The notes under the pieces: model-generated | Database searches by the model: none | The model's input: only the letters and a program-made list of their open reading frames with translations | What the model was told of the DNA's origin: nothing | Shown here: one piece after another, positions 52,368 through 62,144 of the stretch | Numbering within the stretch: the stretch's first letter is position 1 | Layout of the letters: the number at the start of each line of letters is the position of its first letter | Assembly (NCBI RefSeq): GCF_003148685.1 | Contig: NZ_QGGR01000002.1 | Coordinates: 496,001-560,000, forward strand | Source: Actinoplanes xinjiangensis | Lineage (GTDB): Bacteria; Actinomycetota; Actinomycetes; Mycobacteriales; Micromonosporaceae | Length of the DNA: 64,000 nucleotides | Reading direction: 5' to 3' | Translations under genes and position numbers: made by a program

Positions 52368-54494
52368 TCAGGCGGCGGGCTCGACCGCGACCGGGTACGG
52401 GTCGCCGAGGATCGGGTCCACCTCGTACATGCGGGCCTCAGCCAGGTCGAAGTACATGCCGGTCAACCGGAGCCGGCCGGCTGCCTCGGCGGCGCGGACC
52501 GTCGGGTGGGTACGCAGGTTCGTGAGCTGCTGCACCACGTTGTCGGTACAGCAGCGTTCCTCGTCGCCGGGGTCGCTGAACCGTACGCCCGAGTTGGCGA
52601 GCCAGTCGCCCAGGGCCGAGCCCGGCCGGGCGGCGTCGTTGATCAGGGCGCGCACCGCGCCGCAGCCGGAGTGGCCGCAGACGGTGATCGTGGTGACGCC
52701 GAGGATGTCGACGGCGTATTCGACGGCCGCGCCGACCGAGGTGTCACCGGCGGTGTGCGGCGGGACGATGTTGCCGATGTTGCGGACGCAGAACAGGTCG
52801 CCCGGTCCGCTCGCGGTGATCAGGTTGGGCACCACCCGCGAGTCGGCGCAGGTGATGAAGAGCTGTTGCGGGCTCTGCCCGTCCCGGGCCAGGTCGGCCA
52901 GGTGCGGGCGGACCATCGGGGCGACGCTGCGCTCGAACTCGGCGATGCCGGCCTCCATCGCGCCGCGGCGCTGCTGGTCCATGTCCTGCCAGCGGGACCA
53001 CGAGCCGACCAGGCGCGGGGTGCGTTTGCCGTCGCCGAGCCGGCCGGAGGTGGCCTGGTGGAACCAGGAGTCGTGCACCTCGCGGACGGTGACGGTGCCG
53101 CCGGCCCGCTCGTACCCGGACCGCCAGTCCCGGATCGTCTCGAACGCCCCGTGGTCGAGATAGTCCAGGTGCAGCTCGACGTCGACGTCCGCGCCGGGTG
53201 GCAGGGCGCCCAGCTCACGGCTGAGCCGGGCCGACTCGACGAACGACAGGGTGCCGTGGATGGTGACCAGCCATGCACCCGGGGCACGTTCGACGCGGCG
53301 GATCTCCGAGCGGGTGAGCCGCCAGAGGATCATCACGGCCGCGCTGATCATGCCGAGGGCCACGCCGGTGAGCAGGTCGGTGAGGACCACGCCGAGCGCG
53401 GTGATCAGATAGGTGGGCAGTTCCCGGTGCCGGGCGTAGGTGCGGATCTGCCCGAGGTCGACCAGCCGCAACCCGACGACGATCAGGACGGCGGCCAGCA
53501 CCGCCATCGGAATGGTCTCCAGCAGGTCGGTGAAGAGCAGCACGAACGCCGCGATCCAGAGACCGTGCATGATCGCCGACGCGCGGGTACGGGCGCCGGC
53601 CGCCACGTTCGTGGAACTGCGCACGATCACGCCGGTCACCGGCAGGCCGCCGAGCAGCCCGGACGCGGTGTTGGCGACGCCCTGGCCGACCAGTTCCCGG
53701 TTGAGGTCGGCCCGGGGGCCGTCGTGCAGCCGGTCCACGGCCACCGCGGAGAGCAGGGACTCGACGCTGGCGACGATGGCGATGGTCAGCACCGCGATGG
53801 TGATCTCGCGCAGCGGCGCGTCCGGCCAGGCCGGGCGGATCAGGCCGGTGAGGGGTTCGCCGGGCAGGCGGACCCGGTCCACGTCGGCGTTCATGGCGGC
53901 GGCGAGCGCGGTCATCGACACCACGGCGACCAGGGCGGCGGGCAGCAGCGAGAAACGGACGAGGCGCGGCCAGAGCACCAGGATCGCGACGGTCAGGACA
54001 CCCAGCAGCGCGGCCGCGCCGTGGTGGGCGACGATCTGGCCGGGCAGGTCGATCAGGTTGCGCCAGGCCGAACTCTGCGGTGAGCCGCCGAGCATCACGT
54101 GGATCTGGCTGAGCGCGATGACCAGGCCGATACCGGCGAGCATGCCGTGCACGACGGCCGGAGACAGGGCGAGGGCGGCGCGGCCCAGGCGTGAGGCGCC
54201 GAGAGCGATCTGGACCAGGCCGGCGACGGCGACGATCGCGGCCGTGCCGGCGAACCCGAAGTCGGCCACGGTTCCGGCGACGATCACGGTGAGGCCGGCG
54301 GCCGGGCCGCTGACCTGTAAGGGGGCGCCGCCGAGGGCGCCCGCGACGATGCCGCCGACCACGGCGGCGACCAGTCCTGCGAGTAAGGGCGCCCCCGAGG
54401 CCGCGGCGATGCCGAGGGACAACGGGATGGCGATCAGGAACACGACGATGGACGCCGGCAAGTCCCGGCGCAAAAACTGCGTCAAGTCGGACAT
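52368..54494 (-). CDS. SulP bicarbonate/anion transporter fused to STAS and beta-carbonic anhydrase
   Basis: A 708-residue fusion. Residues about 1-400 are an 11-14-span SulP transporter (SIVVFLIAIPLSLGIAAASG, GLPVTGVIVRSSTNVAAGAR). Residues about 410-490 resemble a STAS domain (GTLSFVESARLSREL). The C-terminal part is a beta-carbonic anhydrase: zinc ligands C549, H608 and C611 (FITCADSR, VCGHSGCGAV), with D551 and the DLFCVRNIGN block. Transport of bicarbonate coupled to CO2 interconversion is the expected role. The ATG at 54494 has a TACATT box 6 bp upstream, so the transcript may be leaderless. The architecture is known, but the direct physical link of transporter and anhydrase is notable. 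Confidence 0.94.
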   Translation of the reverse strand: MSDLTQFLRRDLPASIVVFLIAIPLSLGIAAASGAPLLAGLVAAVVGGIVAGALGGAPLQVSGPAAGLTVIVAGTVADFGFAGTAAIVAVAGLVQIALGASRLGRAALALSPAVVHGMLAGIGLVIALSQIHVMLGGSPQSSAWRNLIDLPGQIVAHHGAAALLGVLTVAILVLWPRLVRFSLLPAALVAVVSMTALAAAMNADVDRVRLPGEPLTGLIRPAWPDAPLREITIAVLTIAIVASVESLLSAVAVDRLHDGPRADLNRELVGQGVANTASGLLGGLPVTGVIVRSSTNVAAGARTRASAIMHGLWIAAFVLLFTDLLETIPMAVLAAVLIVVGLRLVDLGQIRTYARHRELPTYLITALGVVLTDLLTGVALGMISAAVMILWRLTRSEIRRVERAPGAWLVTIHGTLSFVESARLSRELGALPPGADVDVELHLDYLDHGAFETIRDWRSGYERAGGTVTVREVHDSWFHQATSGRLGDGKRTPRLVGSWSRWQDMDQQRRGAMEAGIAEFERSVAPMVRPHLADLARDGQSPQQLFITCADSRVVPNLITASGPGDLFCVRNIGNIVPPHTAGDTSVGAAVEYAVDILGVTTITVCGHSGCGAVRALINDAARPGSALGDWLANSGVRFSDPGDEERCCTDNVVQQLTNLRTHPTVRAAEAAGRLRLTGMYFDLAEARMYEVDPILGDPYPVAVEPAA

Positions 54495-54500
54495 TTCGGC

Positions 54501-54506
54501 AATGTA
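54501..54506 (-). promoter_or_regulatory. Leaderless-type -10 box of the SulP-carbonic anhydrase gene
   Basis: TACATT on the minus strand (54506-54501) is 6 bp before the ATG at 54494, matching the TAnnnT-start spacing of leaderless actinobacterial genes. The -35 is poor. Confidence 0.4.
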
Positions 54507-54602
54507 CCCAATGTTGGTTAACGGGTCATTACGTAAACGCCCCTTACAGAAAAGACACAGCAAGCACCCAGGACCAGGTCAGCGGTACCGATCGAACAGG
54601 CG

Positions 54603-55673
54603 TCAGGCCTTCCAGACGTCCTGGTTGGCCTCGTGGATCTCGCGGAGGATGGCCGGGACGTCGTAGGTGAGCTTCCACTCCGGGTAGTGCTGCTCGAACC
54701 GGCCGGTGCCACTGATCCACCACTGGTGGTCGCCCATCCGGTTCTGGTCGACGTACTCGGTCTTCGCCTCGAGACCGGTGATCTCCGACGCGATCCTGAA
54801 CGCCTCGATGTGCGAGCAGTTGGAGAACCGGCCGCCGCCCATGTTGTAGATCTCGGCGACCCGCGGAGCCTTGTGGAAGGCCTCGAACGCGGTGATCAGG
54901 TCGTGCGAGTGGATGGCGTCGCGGACCATCTTCCCCTTGTAGCCGAAGATCTTGTACGTCCGCTGCTCCATGACGCACCGCATCACATACGCCAGGAAGC
55001 CGTGCAGCTCGGCCGCCGAGTGACCCGGACCGGTCAGGGTGCCACCACGGAACACCGCGGTCGGCATGTCGAAGTACCGGCCGTACTCCTGCACCATGAT
55101 GTCGGCGGCCACCTTGGAGGCGCCGAAGACCGAGTGCATGCTGTTGTCGATCGACATGGTCTCGTCGATGCCGCCATACCACCGGTGGTCTTCCGGCAGC
55201 TCCCAGCGCGTCTCCTGCTCGATCAGCGGCAGAGAGTTCGGCGTGTCGCCATACACCTTGTTGGTCGAGGTGAAGATGAACGGGGCGTCCTTGGCGTGCC
55301 GCCGGGTCGCCTCGAGCATGTTGATCGTGCCGACCGCGTTGACGTCGAAGTCGGTGAACGGCTCGCGGGCGGCCCAGTCGTGGCTCGGCTGCGCGGCGGC
55401 GTGGATCACCAGCCCGACGTTGGACCCGAGGCCGGCGAAGAGTTTGTCCAGGCCCTCGCGGTCACGGATGTCGACGCTGTGGTGCGTGTAGCGGTCGCCG
55501 ACCTCCTTGACCAGCCGCTGGAGGTTCCACTGGGTGGAGCCGTCGGCGCCGAAGAAGTAGCCGCGCATGTCGTTGTCGACGCCGACCACGTCCATGCCGA
55601 GCCCGGCGAAGTGCCGGACCGCCTCCGAGCCGATCAGACCGGCCGATCCGGTGATGACGACAACGCTGCTCAT
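54603..55673 (-). CDS. NAD-dependent sugar epimerase/dehydratase (CDP-paratose 2-epimerase-like)
   Basis: A 356-residue extended SDR. Cofactor motif [20 protein letters not shown]; then [20 protein letters not shown] and [11 protein letters not shown]. The usual YxxxK active site reads [18 protein letters not shown], with Phe where Tyr is expected. Later blocks are [20 protein letters not shown] and [16 protein letters not shown]. Relatives resembling CDP-paratose/tyvelose epimerase often have this FGxSK form, so activity may use another residue. No other nucleotide-sugar genes adjoin it. The ATG at 55673 is certain from the fold start. Sugar substrate unknown. Confidence 0.9.
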   Translation of the reverse strand: MSSVVVITGSAGLIGSEAVRHFAGLGMDVVGVDNDMRGYFFGADGSTQWNLQRLVKEVGDRYTHHSVDIRDREGLDKLFAGLGSNVGLVIHAAAQPSHDWAAREPFTDFDVNAVGTINMLEATRRHAKDAPFIFTSTNKVYGDTPNSLPLIEQETRWELPEDHRWYGGIDETMSIDNSMHSVFGASKVAADIMVQEYGRYFDMPTAVFRGGTLTGPGHSAAELHGFLAYVMRCVMEQRTYKIFGYKGKMVRDAIHSHDLITAFEAFHKAPRVAEIYNMGGGRFSNCSHIEAFRIASEITGLEAKTEYVDQNRMGDHQWWISGTGRFEQHYPEWKLTYDVPAILREIHEANQDVWKA

Positions 55674-55867
55674 TTCCTGACCTCCGGGTGTCGGGCGTCA
55701 CCGGGGAGAGTACCGGTGAGCTGGAGCAGTCTGACCGCCCGGTCGCCCGTGTCGTGATCGTCATGCTTGACAGTGGCACGAAATGGGCACGTCACCAGTT
55801 CGCTACATCCGATGGGGAAGCTCCGACGGATACGGCGGTTTGATGACGAATTCGCGAGGGCGGTCCC

Positions 55868-58444
55868 ATGACGGAGTCACTGCAGGCTGAACACGACCGC
55901 ACCCCCGGCCGGGCCGCCCTGACGCTCGGCGTCGAGGAGGAGCTGCACGTGGTCGATCTCGGGACGCGGGAGCTCGTACCCCGGGCCCCGGAGATCCTGG
56001 ACCGGCTGGACGGCGCACACTTCTCCGCCGAGCTGCACCGGTCGGTCGTGGAGACCAACACGCCGGTCAGCAGCACCCTCGACGACCTGCGGACCGGGGT
56101 CTCGCAGCGGCGCCGGGAGGCGATCCGGGTGGCCGAGTCGCTCGGTCTGGGTCTGGTCGCGGCGGGCACCGTCCCGCTGGTCGACCTGGACGCGCTGCCG
56201 GTCACGCCGACGTCGCGCTACCAGCGGATGCTGCACGAGTACCAGATGCTCGTCCGGGAACAGCTGATCTGCGGCGCCCAGGTGCACGTCGGCGTGCCAG
56301 ACCGCGACGAGGCGGTCTCGGTGGCGCAACGGGTGGCCCCCACCCTGCCGGTGCTGCTCGCGCTCTCCACCAGCTCCCCCTACTGGCTCGGTGAGGACTC
56401 CGGGTACGCCAGCGTCCGCTCACTGGTGTGGATGCGCTGGCCGACCGCCGGCGACAGTGGCCCGCTGCACTCGGCCGCCGAGCACGAGGCACTGGTCAGT
56501 GACCTGATCGCGTCCGGGACGATCAGCGACCCGAAGATGGTCTACTTCGACGTCCGGCCGTCGGCGCACGTGCCCACCGTGGAGCTGCGGGTCACCGACG
56601 CCAGCCCGGACGTGGAGACGGTGGTCCTGCTGGCCGGGATCTTCCGCGCGCTGGTGCTGCGGGCCCGGGACGAGTACCGGGCCGGCCTGCCCCTGCCGCC
56701 GTCCCGCCCGCCGCTGCACCGGGCCGCGATGTGGCGGGCCGCCCGGTCCGGCCTGGAGGGCGACCTGCTGGACCTGCCCCGTTCGCCGGTTCCGGTGCCG
56801 GCCGCCGTCGCGGTGGAGCGCCTGGTCGGCGAGCTGCGGCCGCAGCTGGAGGAGCTGGGCGACTGGGACCAGGTGTTCGACCTGACCCTGCGGGCGCTGA
56901 GCCGGGGCAGTTCGGCGGCCCGGCAGCGACGGGCGCTGGCCCGGCGCGGGCGGCTGTCCGACGTGGTGGATCTGCTGGTGGCCGACACCCGCGGGGGCGT
57001 CACCGAGGCCGGTCCGGCCGGAGCTCCGGCCCCGGCACTGATCGAGGCGTACGTGGCCGACGGTGACGAGGCCTTCCCCGGCGGGCGGGTCGACCCGGCG
57101 TACTCCGGGATCCTGCCGGTGCTGACCTCGCTGGGTGCGAACGGCCTGCGGCAGCGCGAGGACGCCCGTGACGACGAGCAGCGGGCGCGGGGCATCACGT
57201 TCAGCGTGGCCGGCGAGGCGGCGACCCGGCTGTTCCCGTTCGACCTGGTGCCCCGGATCGTGCCGGCCGACGACTGGTCCGGGCTGCAGAAGGGCCTGAT
57301 CCAGCGGGTACGGGCGCTGAACGCGTTCCTCGGTGACGTCTACGGCGACCGGCAGGTGGTGGCCGACGGGATCGTGCCGGAGTGGGTGATCGACGGCTCC
57401 CCCGAGCTGCGGGCCAGTGGCGCCCTGATCAGCCGGCCCGCGGTGCGTACCCAGGTGGCCGGGGTCGATCTCGTCCGGGACGGCGACGGGAAGTGGTGTG
57501 TGCTGGAGGACAACCTGCGGGTGCCGTCCGGGATCGCGTACGCCATGCAGAACCGCCGCCTCACCGCGAGCGTCCTGCCCGAGCTGCCCCGCCCGGCCGC
57601 GCTGGTCTCGGTCGAGGACACCCCGAAGCTGCTCAAACGTGCGCTGCTCGACGCGGCCGGCCCGTCCGCCGGTGACGACCCGGCGCTCGTGGTGCTCAGC
57701 CAGGGCCCGGACGACTCGGCCTGGTTCGAGCACCGGATGCTGGCCGAGGCGATGGACGTGCCGGTCGTCCGCAGCGTCGAGCTGTTCGTGGACGAGGGCC
57801 GGGTGTGGCGGCTCAAGAACGGCCACCGGCACCGGGTGGACGTCATCTACCTGCGGATGGGCGAGGACAGCCTGGTCCACTCCCCCGGCGCGGACGGCAT
57901 GCCGCTGGGCCCCAGTCTGGTGTCGGCCCTGCACGCGGACACGATCGTGCTGGCCAACGCCCTGGGCAACGGCGTCGCCGACGACAAGGCGGTGTACGCC
58001 TACGTGCCCCGTCTCATCGAGTACTACCTGAACGAGAAGCCGCTGCTCGCCGACGTGCCCACCTATCTGTGCGGCCTGCCCGATCAGAGGGCGGAGGTAC
58101 TGGACCGCCTGGACGAGCTGGTCTGCAAGCCGGTCGACGGCTACGGCGGCGACCGGATCGTGATCGGCCCGCACGCGACCGCCGCCGACCTGTCCGCGCT
58201 GCGCCGGCAGATCCGGACGGCCCCGCACCGGTGGGTCGCCCAGGAGGTGGTGAACCTCTCCACCCATCCGGTCTTCGACGGGCACCGGCTCGCCCCGCGG
58301 CACGTCGACCTGCGCGCGTTCGTCTTCACCGGCCGCGAGTCGGTGGTCGCGCCCGCCGCGCTGACCCGGGTCGCACCCGCCGGCAGCATGATCGTCAACT
58401 CGTCACGGGGCGGCGGCTCGAAGGACACCTGGTTGCTCGGCTAA
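55868..58444 (+). CDS. Fusion of YbdK-type carboxylate-amine ligase and circularly permuted ATP-grasp enzyme
   Basis: An 858-residue fusion of two ATP-dependent ligases. Residues about 15-370 are GCS2/YbdK (LTLGVEEELHVVDLGTRELV, VVETNTPVSSTLDDLR, GAQVHVGVPDRDEAVS, FDVRPSAHVPTVELRVTD), which joins a carboxylate and an amine through an acyl phosphate. Residues about 420-858 are a circularly permuted ATP-grasp ligase (GLIQRVRALNAFLGDVYGDR, VLEDNLRVPSGIAYAMQN, CKPVDGYGGDRIVIGP). It should form two peptide-type bonds. With the following amidotransferase and peptidase genes it points to a small glutamine-like peptide, but the product is inferred. The S9 and MFS genes follow the same direction. Confidence 0.92.
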   Translation: MTESLQAEHDRTPGRAALTLGVEEELHVVDLGTRELVPRAPEILDRLDGAHFSAELHRSVVETNTPVSSTLDDLRTGVSQRRREAIRVAESLGLGLVAAGTVPLVDLDALPVTPTSRYQRMLHEYQMLVREQLICGAQVHVGVPDRDEAVSVAQRVAPTLPVLLALSTSSPYWLGEDSGYASVRSLVWMRWPTAGDSGPLHSAAEHEALVSDLIASGTISDPKMVYFDVRPSAHVPTVELRVTDASPDVETVVLLAGIFRALVLRARDEYRAGLPLPPSRPPLHRAAMWRAARSGLEGDLLDLPRSPVPVPAAVAVERLVGELRPQLEELGDWDQVFDLTLRALSRGSSAARQRRALARRGRLSDVVDLLVADTRGGVTEAGPAGAPAPALIEAYVADGDEAFPGGRVDPAYSGILPVLTSLGANGLRQREDARDDEQRARGITFSVAGEAATRLFPFDLVPRIVPADDWSGLQKGLIQRVRALNAFLGDVYGDRQVVADGIVPEWVIDGSPELRASGALISRPAVRTQVAGVDLVRDGDGKWCVLEDNLRVPSGIAYAMQNRRLTASVLPELPRPAALVSVEDTPKLLKRALLDAAGPSAGDDPALVVLSQGPDDSAWFEHRMLAEAMDVPVVRSVELFVDEGRVWRLKNGHRHRVDVIYLRMGEDSLVHSPGADGMPLGPSLVSALHADTIVLANALGNGVADDKAVYAYVPRLIEYYLNEKPLLADVPTYLCGLPDQRAEVLDRLDELVCKPVDGYGGDRIVIGPHATAADLSALRRQIRTAPHRWVAQEVVNLSTHPVFDGHRLAPRHVDLRAFVFTGRESVVAPAALTRVAPAGSMIVNSSRGGGSKDTWLLG

Positions 58445-58480
58445 TCACTCGGCCCACTCGGCCAAAGAGGAGGAGATTTC

Positions 58481-60247
58481 ATGTGCGGGATCGCCGGAGA
58501 GATCTGTTACGGCGACCGGCGGGCGGACACCGAGGCGATCCGGCGGATGCTGCCCTGTCTCGAGTCCCGGGGCCCCGACGGTGACGGGCTCTGGGACGGT
58601 GGACGGATCGCATTCGGTCACCGCCGGCTGAAGATCATCGATCTGTCGGAGGCCGGCGCCCAGCCGATGACCGACGAACTGCTGCGCCTGACGGTGGTCT
58701 TCAACGGCTGCATCTACAACTACCGGGAGCTGCGCGACGAGCTGACCGGGTACGGGTACGCCTTCGCGTCGACGTCGGACACCGAGGTGATCCTCAAGGC
58801 GTACCACCGGTGGGGTGCCGACTGTGTCACCCGGTTCCTCGGGATGTTCGCCTTCGCGGTCGCCGAGCACGACACCGGGACGGTCACGCTGGCCCGGGAC
58901 CGGCTCGGGATCAAGCCGATGTACCTGGCCGAGTCGCCGGGACGGCTGCGGTTCGCCTCGACGCTGCCGGCGCTGCTCGCGGCCGGCGGGGTGGACACCG
59001 GCATCGACCGGGTGGCACTGCACCACTACATGACGTTCCACTCGGTGGTGCCGGCACCGCGGACCATCCTGTCCGGGGTACGCAAGCTGCCGCCGGCCAC
59101 GGTCCGGGTGATCCGGGCCGACGGGACGTCGAGCGAGCGGGTCTACTGGGAGGCGTCGTTCACCCGGCCGGTCGCGGCGACCGGAGCGGAGTGGGCCGAG
59201 GCGGTCCGGGACAAGCTGCGCCTGGCGGTCGAGCGGCGGATGGTGGCCGACGTACCGGTCGGGGTGCTGCTCTCCGGCGGCCTGGACTCCAGTTTCATCG
59301 TGGCGCTGCTGGCCGAGCGGGGGCAGAAGGGGCTCACCACGTTCAGCATCGGGTTCGACTCCGGCGGCGGGGAGAGCGGCGACGAGTTCGAGTACTCCGA
59401 TCTGATCGCCAAGCAGTTCGGCACCGAGCACCACCAGATCAGAATCGGTCAGGACCGGTTCCTGCCGGCGGTGCAGCGGACCGTGGCGGCGATGAGCGAG
59501 CCGATGGTGAGCCACGACTGCATCGCCTTCAACCTGCTCAGCGAAGACGTTGCGAAGCACGTCAAGGTCGTGCAATCTGGGCAGGGAGCGGACGAGATCT
59601 TCGCCGGCTACAGCTGGTATCCGCCGCTCGCCCACGTGTCCCGGGAGCAGGCCGCCGAGGCCTACGCGAAGGAGTTCTTCGACCGGCCGCACCACGACCT
59701 GGCCCGGCAGCTCAACCCCGAATGGCTGGTGGACACCGACGTCAGCCGCGAGTTCGTGGAGGCGAGTTTCGCCCGGCCCGGTGCCACCACCGCCGTCGAT
59801 GCCGCCCTGCGACTCGACTCCCAGGTGATGCTCGTGGACGACCCGGTCAAACGCGTGGACAACATGACTATGGCGTTCGGGCTGGAGGCGCGCGTACCGT
59901 TCCTGGATCACGAGCTGGTGGAGATCGCGGCGGCCTGCCCGCCCGAGCTGAAACTGGCCCGCGACGGCAAGGGAGTGCTCAAGGACGCGGCTCGCGGACT
60001 GGTCCCGGACGAGGTCATCGACCGGCCGAAGGGCTACTTCCCGGTGCCCGGGATCCGGCACCTGGAGGGCCCGGTGCTGGACCTGGTCCGCGACGCGCTC
60101 CACGCGCCGGCCGCCCGGGAACGGTCACTGTTCCGGCCGGAGTACGTGAACGCGCTCCTCGCCGATCCGAACACCCCGCGCACCACGCTCGGGGCGAACC
60201 AGTTGTGGCAACTCGCGCTGCTGGAGATGTGGTTGCAGCAGTTGTAG
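58481..60247 (+). CDS. Asparagine-synthetase-like glutamine amidotransferase (N-acetylglutaminylglutamine amidotransferase type)
   Basis: A 588-residue enzyme. C2 in MCGIAGEICYG is the glutaminase nucleophile of a class II amidotransferase domain (to about 200), with LESRGPDGDG and FNGCIYNYRELRD. The ATP-pyrophosphatase domain has the PP loop VLLSGGLDSSFIVALL near residue 265 and GQGADEIFAGYSWYP. It aminates a carboxylate to an amide using glutamine and ATP. Sequence features match the family annotated for the osmolyte N-acetylglutaminylglutamine amide. AAAGAGGAGG precedes the ATG at 58481, 36 bp after the ligase fusion. Acting on that ligase's product is the natural inference. Confidence 0.92.
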   Translation: MCGIAGEICYGDRRADTEAIRRMLPCLESRGPDGDGLWDGGRIAFGHRRLKIIDLSEAGAQPMTDELLRLTVVFNGCIYNYRELRDELTGYGYAFASTSDTEVILKAYHRWGADCVTRFLGMFAFAVAEHDTGTVTLARDRLGIKPMYLAESPGRLRFASTLPALLAAGGVDTGIDRVALHHYMTFHSVVPAPRTILSGVRKLPPATVRVIRADGTSSERVYWEASFTRPVAATGAEWAEAVRDKLRLAVERRMVADVPVGVLLSGGLDSSFIVALLAERGQKGLTTFSIGFDSGGGESGDEFEYSDLIAKQFGTEHHQIRIGQDRFLPAVQRTVAAMSEPMVSHDCIAFNLLSEDVAKHVKVVQSGQGADEIFAGYSWYPPLAHVSREQAAEAYAKEFFDRPHHDLARQLNPEWLVDTDVSREFVEASFARPGATTAVDAALRLDSQVMLVDDPVKRVDNMTMAFGLEARVPFLDHELVEIAAACPPELKLARDGKGVLKDAARGLVPDEVIDRPKGYFPVPGIRHLEGPVLDLVRDALHAPAARERSLFRPEYVNALLADPNTPRTTLGANQLWQLALLEMWLQQL

Positions 60248-60262
60248 ACAGGGGGTTACTCG

Positions 60263-62065
60263 TTGGAAGGCCAGCTCAATCGCGTCGACGTGACCGTGCT
60301 GCCCGCCGGGTGGCGCCGTCTGGATTCGGAGATCGCCGGCAACTGGTCGGCGGCACTGTCCCCGGACGGCCGGCACATGGCATACGTCTCCGACCGTGGC
60401 GGCGTACCCGCCGTCTGGGTACAACCGGTCGGCAGCGAGCTGGCCTTCCGCGTCGACACCGGACCGGAGCCGGTGTCCACCGTGTGCTGGTCGTCCGGCG
60501 GCGGCTGGCTGGCCTGCCAGATCGCCCCGGGCGGTGCACCCCGGCACGAGGTGTGGCTGGTCCGGCCGGACGGCTCCGACCTGCACCAGGTCGCCGGGTT
60601 CGGCGCCGACACCGCGGAGAACATGCGGTGGCTGCCCGGCCGGCCGGTCCTGGCCCTCACCGAGAACCTGACCACCGCCGTGCTGATCGACGTGACGGCC
60701 GGGGAACGGACGGTGGTCGCCGCGGGCGATCTGGTCTCGCTTCTCGACGTGGACCCGGCCGGGCGCTTCGCGCTGCTGCGGTACGGGCCCCGCGGCGCCC
60801 GCCAGATCGTGCTGCGTGACCTGACCGGCGGCACCGAGAAACCGGTCACCCGCGGCGAACGGGCGGTCTTCAGCCCCGGCGGCGGCTGTGTCTACGCGCT
60901 CAGCCAGGACGGCGAGTTCCCGGTTCTGCTCCGGATCGCCGGCGACGCCGTCGAGGTGCTGACCCAGTCCCCCACCTCGCCCGCCTCCACCGCCGGCGGC
61001 GGCTCCGGGGAGGTGGAGGACTTCGTGGTGACGGCCGACGGCCGTACCGCCGCGTTGTTGTGGAACGTCCGGGGCGGTGAATCGGAGATCGCGCTGATCG
61101 ACCTGGACCACGACGGCGATCGCGCGCCGGCAGTCCTCGGCCCCTTGCCCGGCCTGGTGGCCGCCGACATGACCTGGAGTTTCGACGGGTCGACTCTCGG
61201 ATTCTCCGCCGAGGGGCCGGGGCAGCCGAACGGCGTCTGGGTGTGGCAGCGCGGGACCGGGGAGGTCAGGGCGGTCTCCGCGGAACCGGCCTCGCCGGTC
61301 GCGATCCGTCCGGTGCTGCGGTCCTTCCCGGCCCACGACGGGCTGACGCTGACCGGCTGGCTGTTCACCCCGCGTACGCCCGGCCCGCATCCGACCGTGG
61401 TGTGGCTGCACGGCGGCCCGGAGGCACAGGAACGACCGGGCCACGGACCGCTCTTCCAGTCGCTGGCCGACCGGGGCATCGCGGTCTTCGCCGCCAACGT
61501 CCGCGGATCGTCCGGATTCGGGCGCTCGTTCGTCGACGCCGACAACGGCGCTCTGCGGTACGCCGCGATCGAGGACGTCCGGACCTGTGTGGAGTACCTG
61601 CGCGGCGCCGGGATCGCCGACCGGGTCGGAGTGATGGGCCGCTCCTACGGCGGCTATCTCACGCTGGCCGCGCTGACCTGGTTCCCCGACCTGTTCGACG
61701 TCGGCGTGGACATCTGCGGCATGTCGAACTTCGCCACCTTCTACGAGCACACCGAGCCGTGGATCGCGTCCGCGGCGGTCAGCAAGTACGGCCACCCGGT
61801 GCACGACGCCGAGCTGCTGCGGGAGCTGTCGCCGATCCACCGGATCGACCGGCTGCGGGCCCCGCTGCTGGTGGTGCACGGCGCCAACGACAGCAATGTG
61901 CCGGTGATCGAGGCCACCCAGGTGGTCGATGCGCTGGCCGCCCGCGACCATCCGCACCGCTATCTGCTCTTCCCCGGCGAGGGCCACGAGCTGCTGCACC
62001 GCACCGCGCGGGCGGACTTCCTCCGGGAGACCCTGGACTGGTTGGAGACGCACCTTACGAAGTGA
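60263..62065 (+). CDS. S9 family (prolyl-oligopeptidase-like) peptidase
   Basis: A 600-residue enzyme with an N-terminal beta-propeller (about 20-335) and a C-terminal alpha/beta-hydrolase domain. The triad is complete: S461 in GVMGRSYGGYLTLAAL, D543 in HGANDSNVP and H575 in GEGHELLH. No signal peptide, so it is cytosolic, as for acylaminoacyl-peptidase and dipeptidyl types. TTG 60263 has ACAGGGGG upstream. It follows the amidotransferase by 15 bp, so it may hydrolyse or recycle the peptide product, or release it from a precursor. The known osmolyte clusters carry a different peptidase (M42), making this an unusual substitution. Confidence 0.92.
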   Translation: MEGQLNRVDVTVLPAGWRRLDSEIAGNWSAALSPDGRHMAYVSDRGGVPAVWVQPVGSELAFRVDTGPEPVSTVCWSSGGGWLACQIAPGGAPRHEVWLVRPDGSDLHQVAGFGADTAENMRWLPGRPVLALTENLTTAVLIDVTAGERTVVAAGDLVSLLDVDPAGRFALLRYGPRGARQIVLRDLTGGTEKPVTRGERAVFSPGGGCVYALSQDGEFPVLLRIAGDAVEVLTQSPTSPASTAGGGSGEVEDFVVTADGRTAALLWNVRGGESEIALIDLDHDGDRAPAVLGPLPGLVAADMTWSFDGSTLGFSAEGPGQPNGVWVWQRGTGEVRAVSAEPASPVAIRPVLRSFPAHDGLTLTGWLFTPRTPGPHPTVVWLHGGPEAQERPGHGPLFQSLADRGIAVFAANVRGSSGFGRSFVDADNGALRYAAIEDVRTCVEYLRGAGIADRVGVMGRSYGGYLTLAALTWFPDLFDVGVDICGMSNFATFYEHTEPWIASAAVSKYGHPVHDAELLRELSPIHRIDRLRAPLLVVHGANDSNVPVIEATQVVDALAARDHPHRYLLFPGEGHELLHRTARADFLRETLDWLETHLTK

Positions 62066-62144
62066 GAAGGCGCACGTTGCCGGTGGTGCGGGTAACGGAG
62101 AAGGGTGGTAGTTGCACGTTACCCGGCACTGCGGAAGGCATCTG

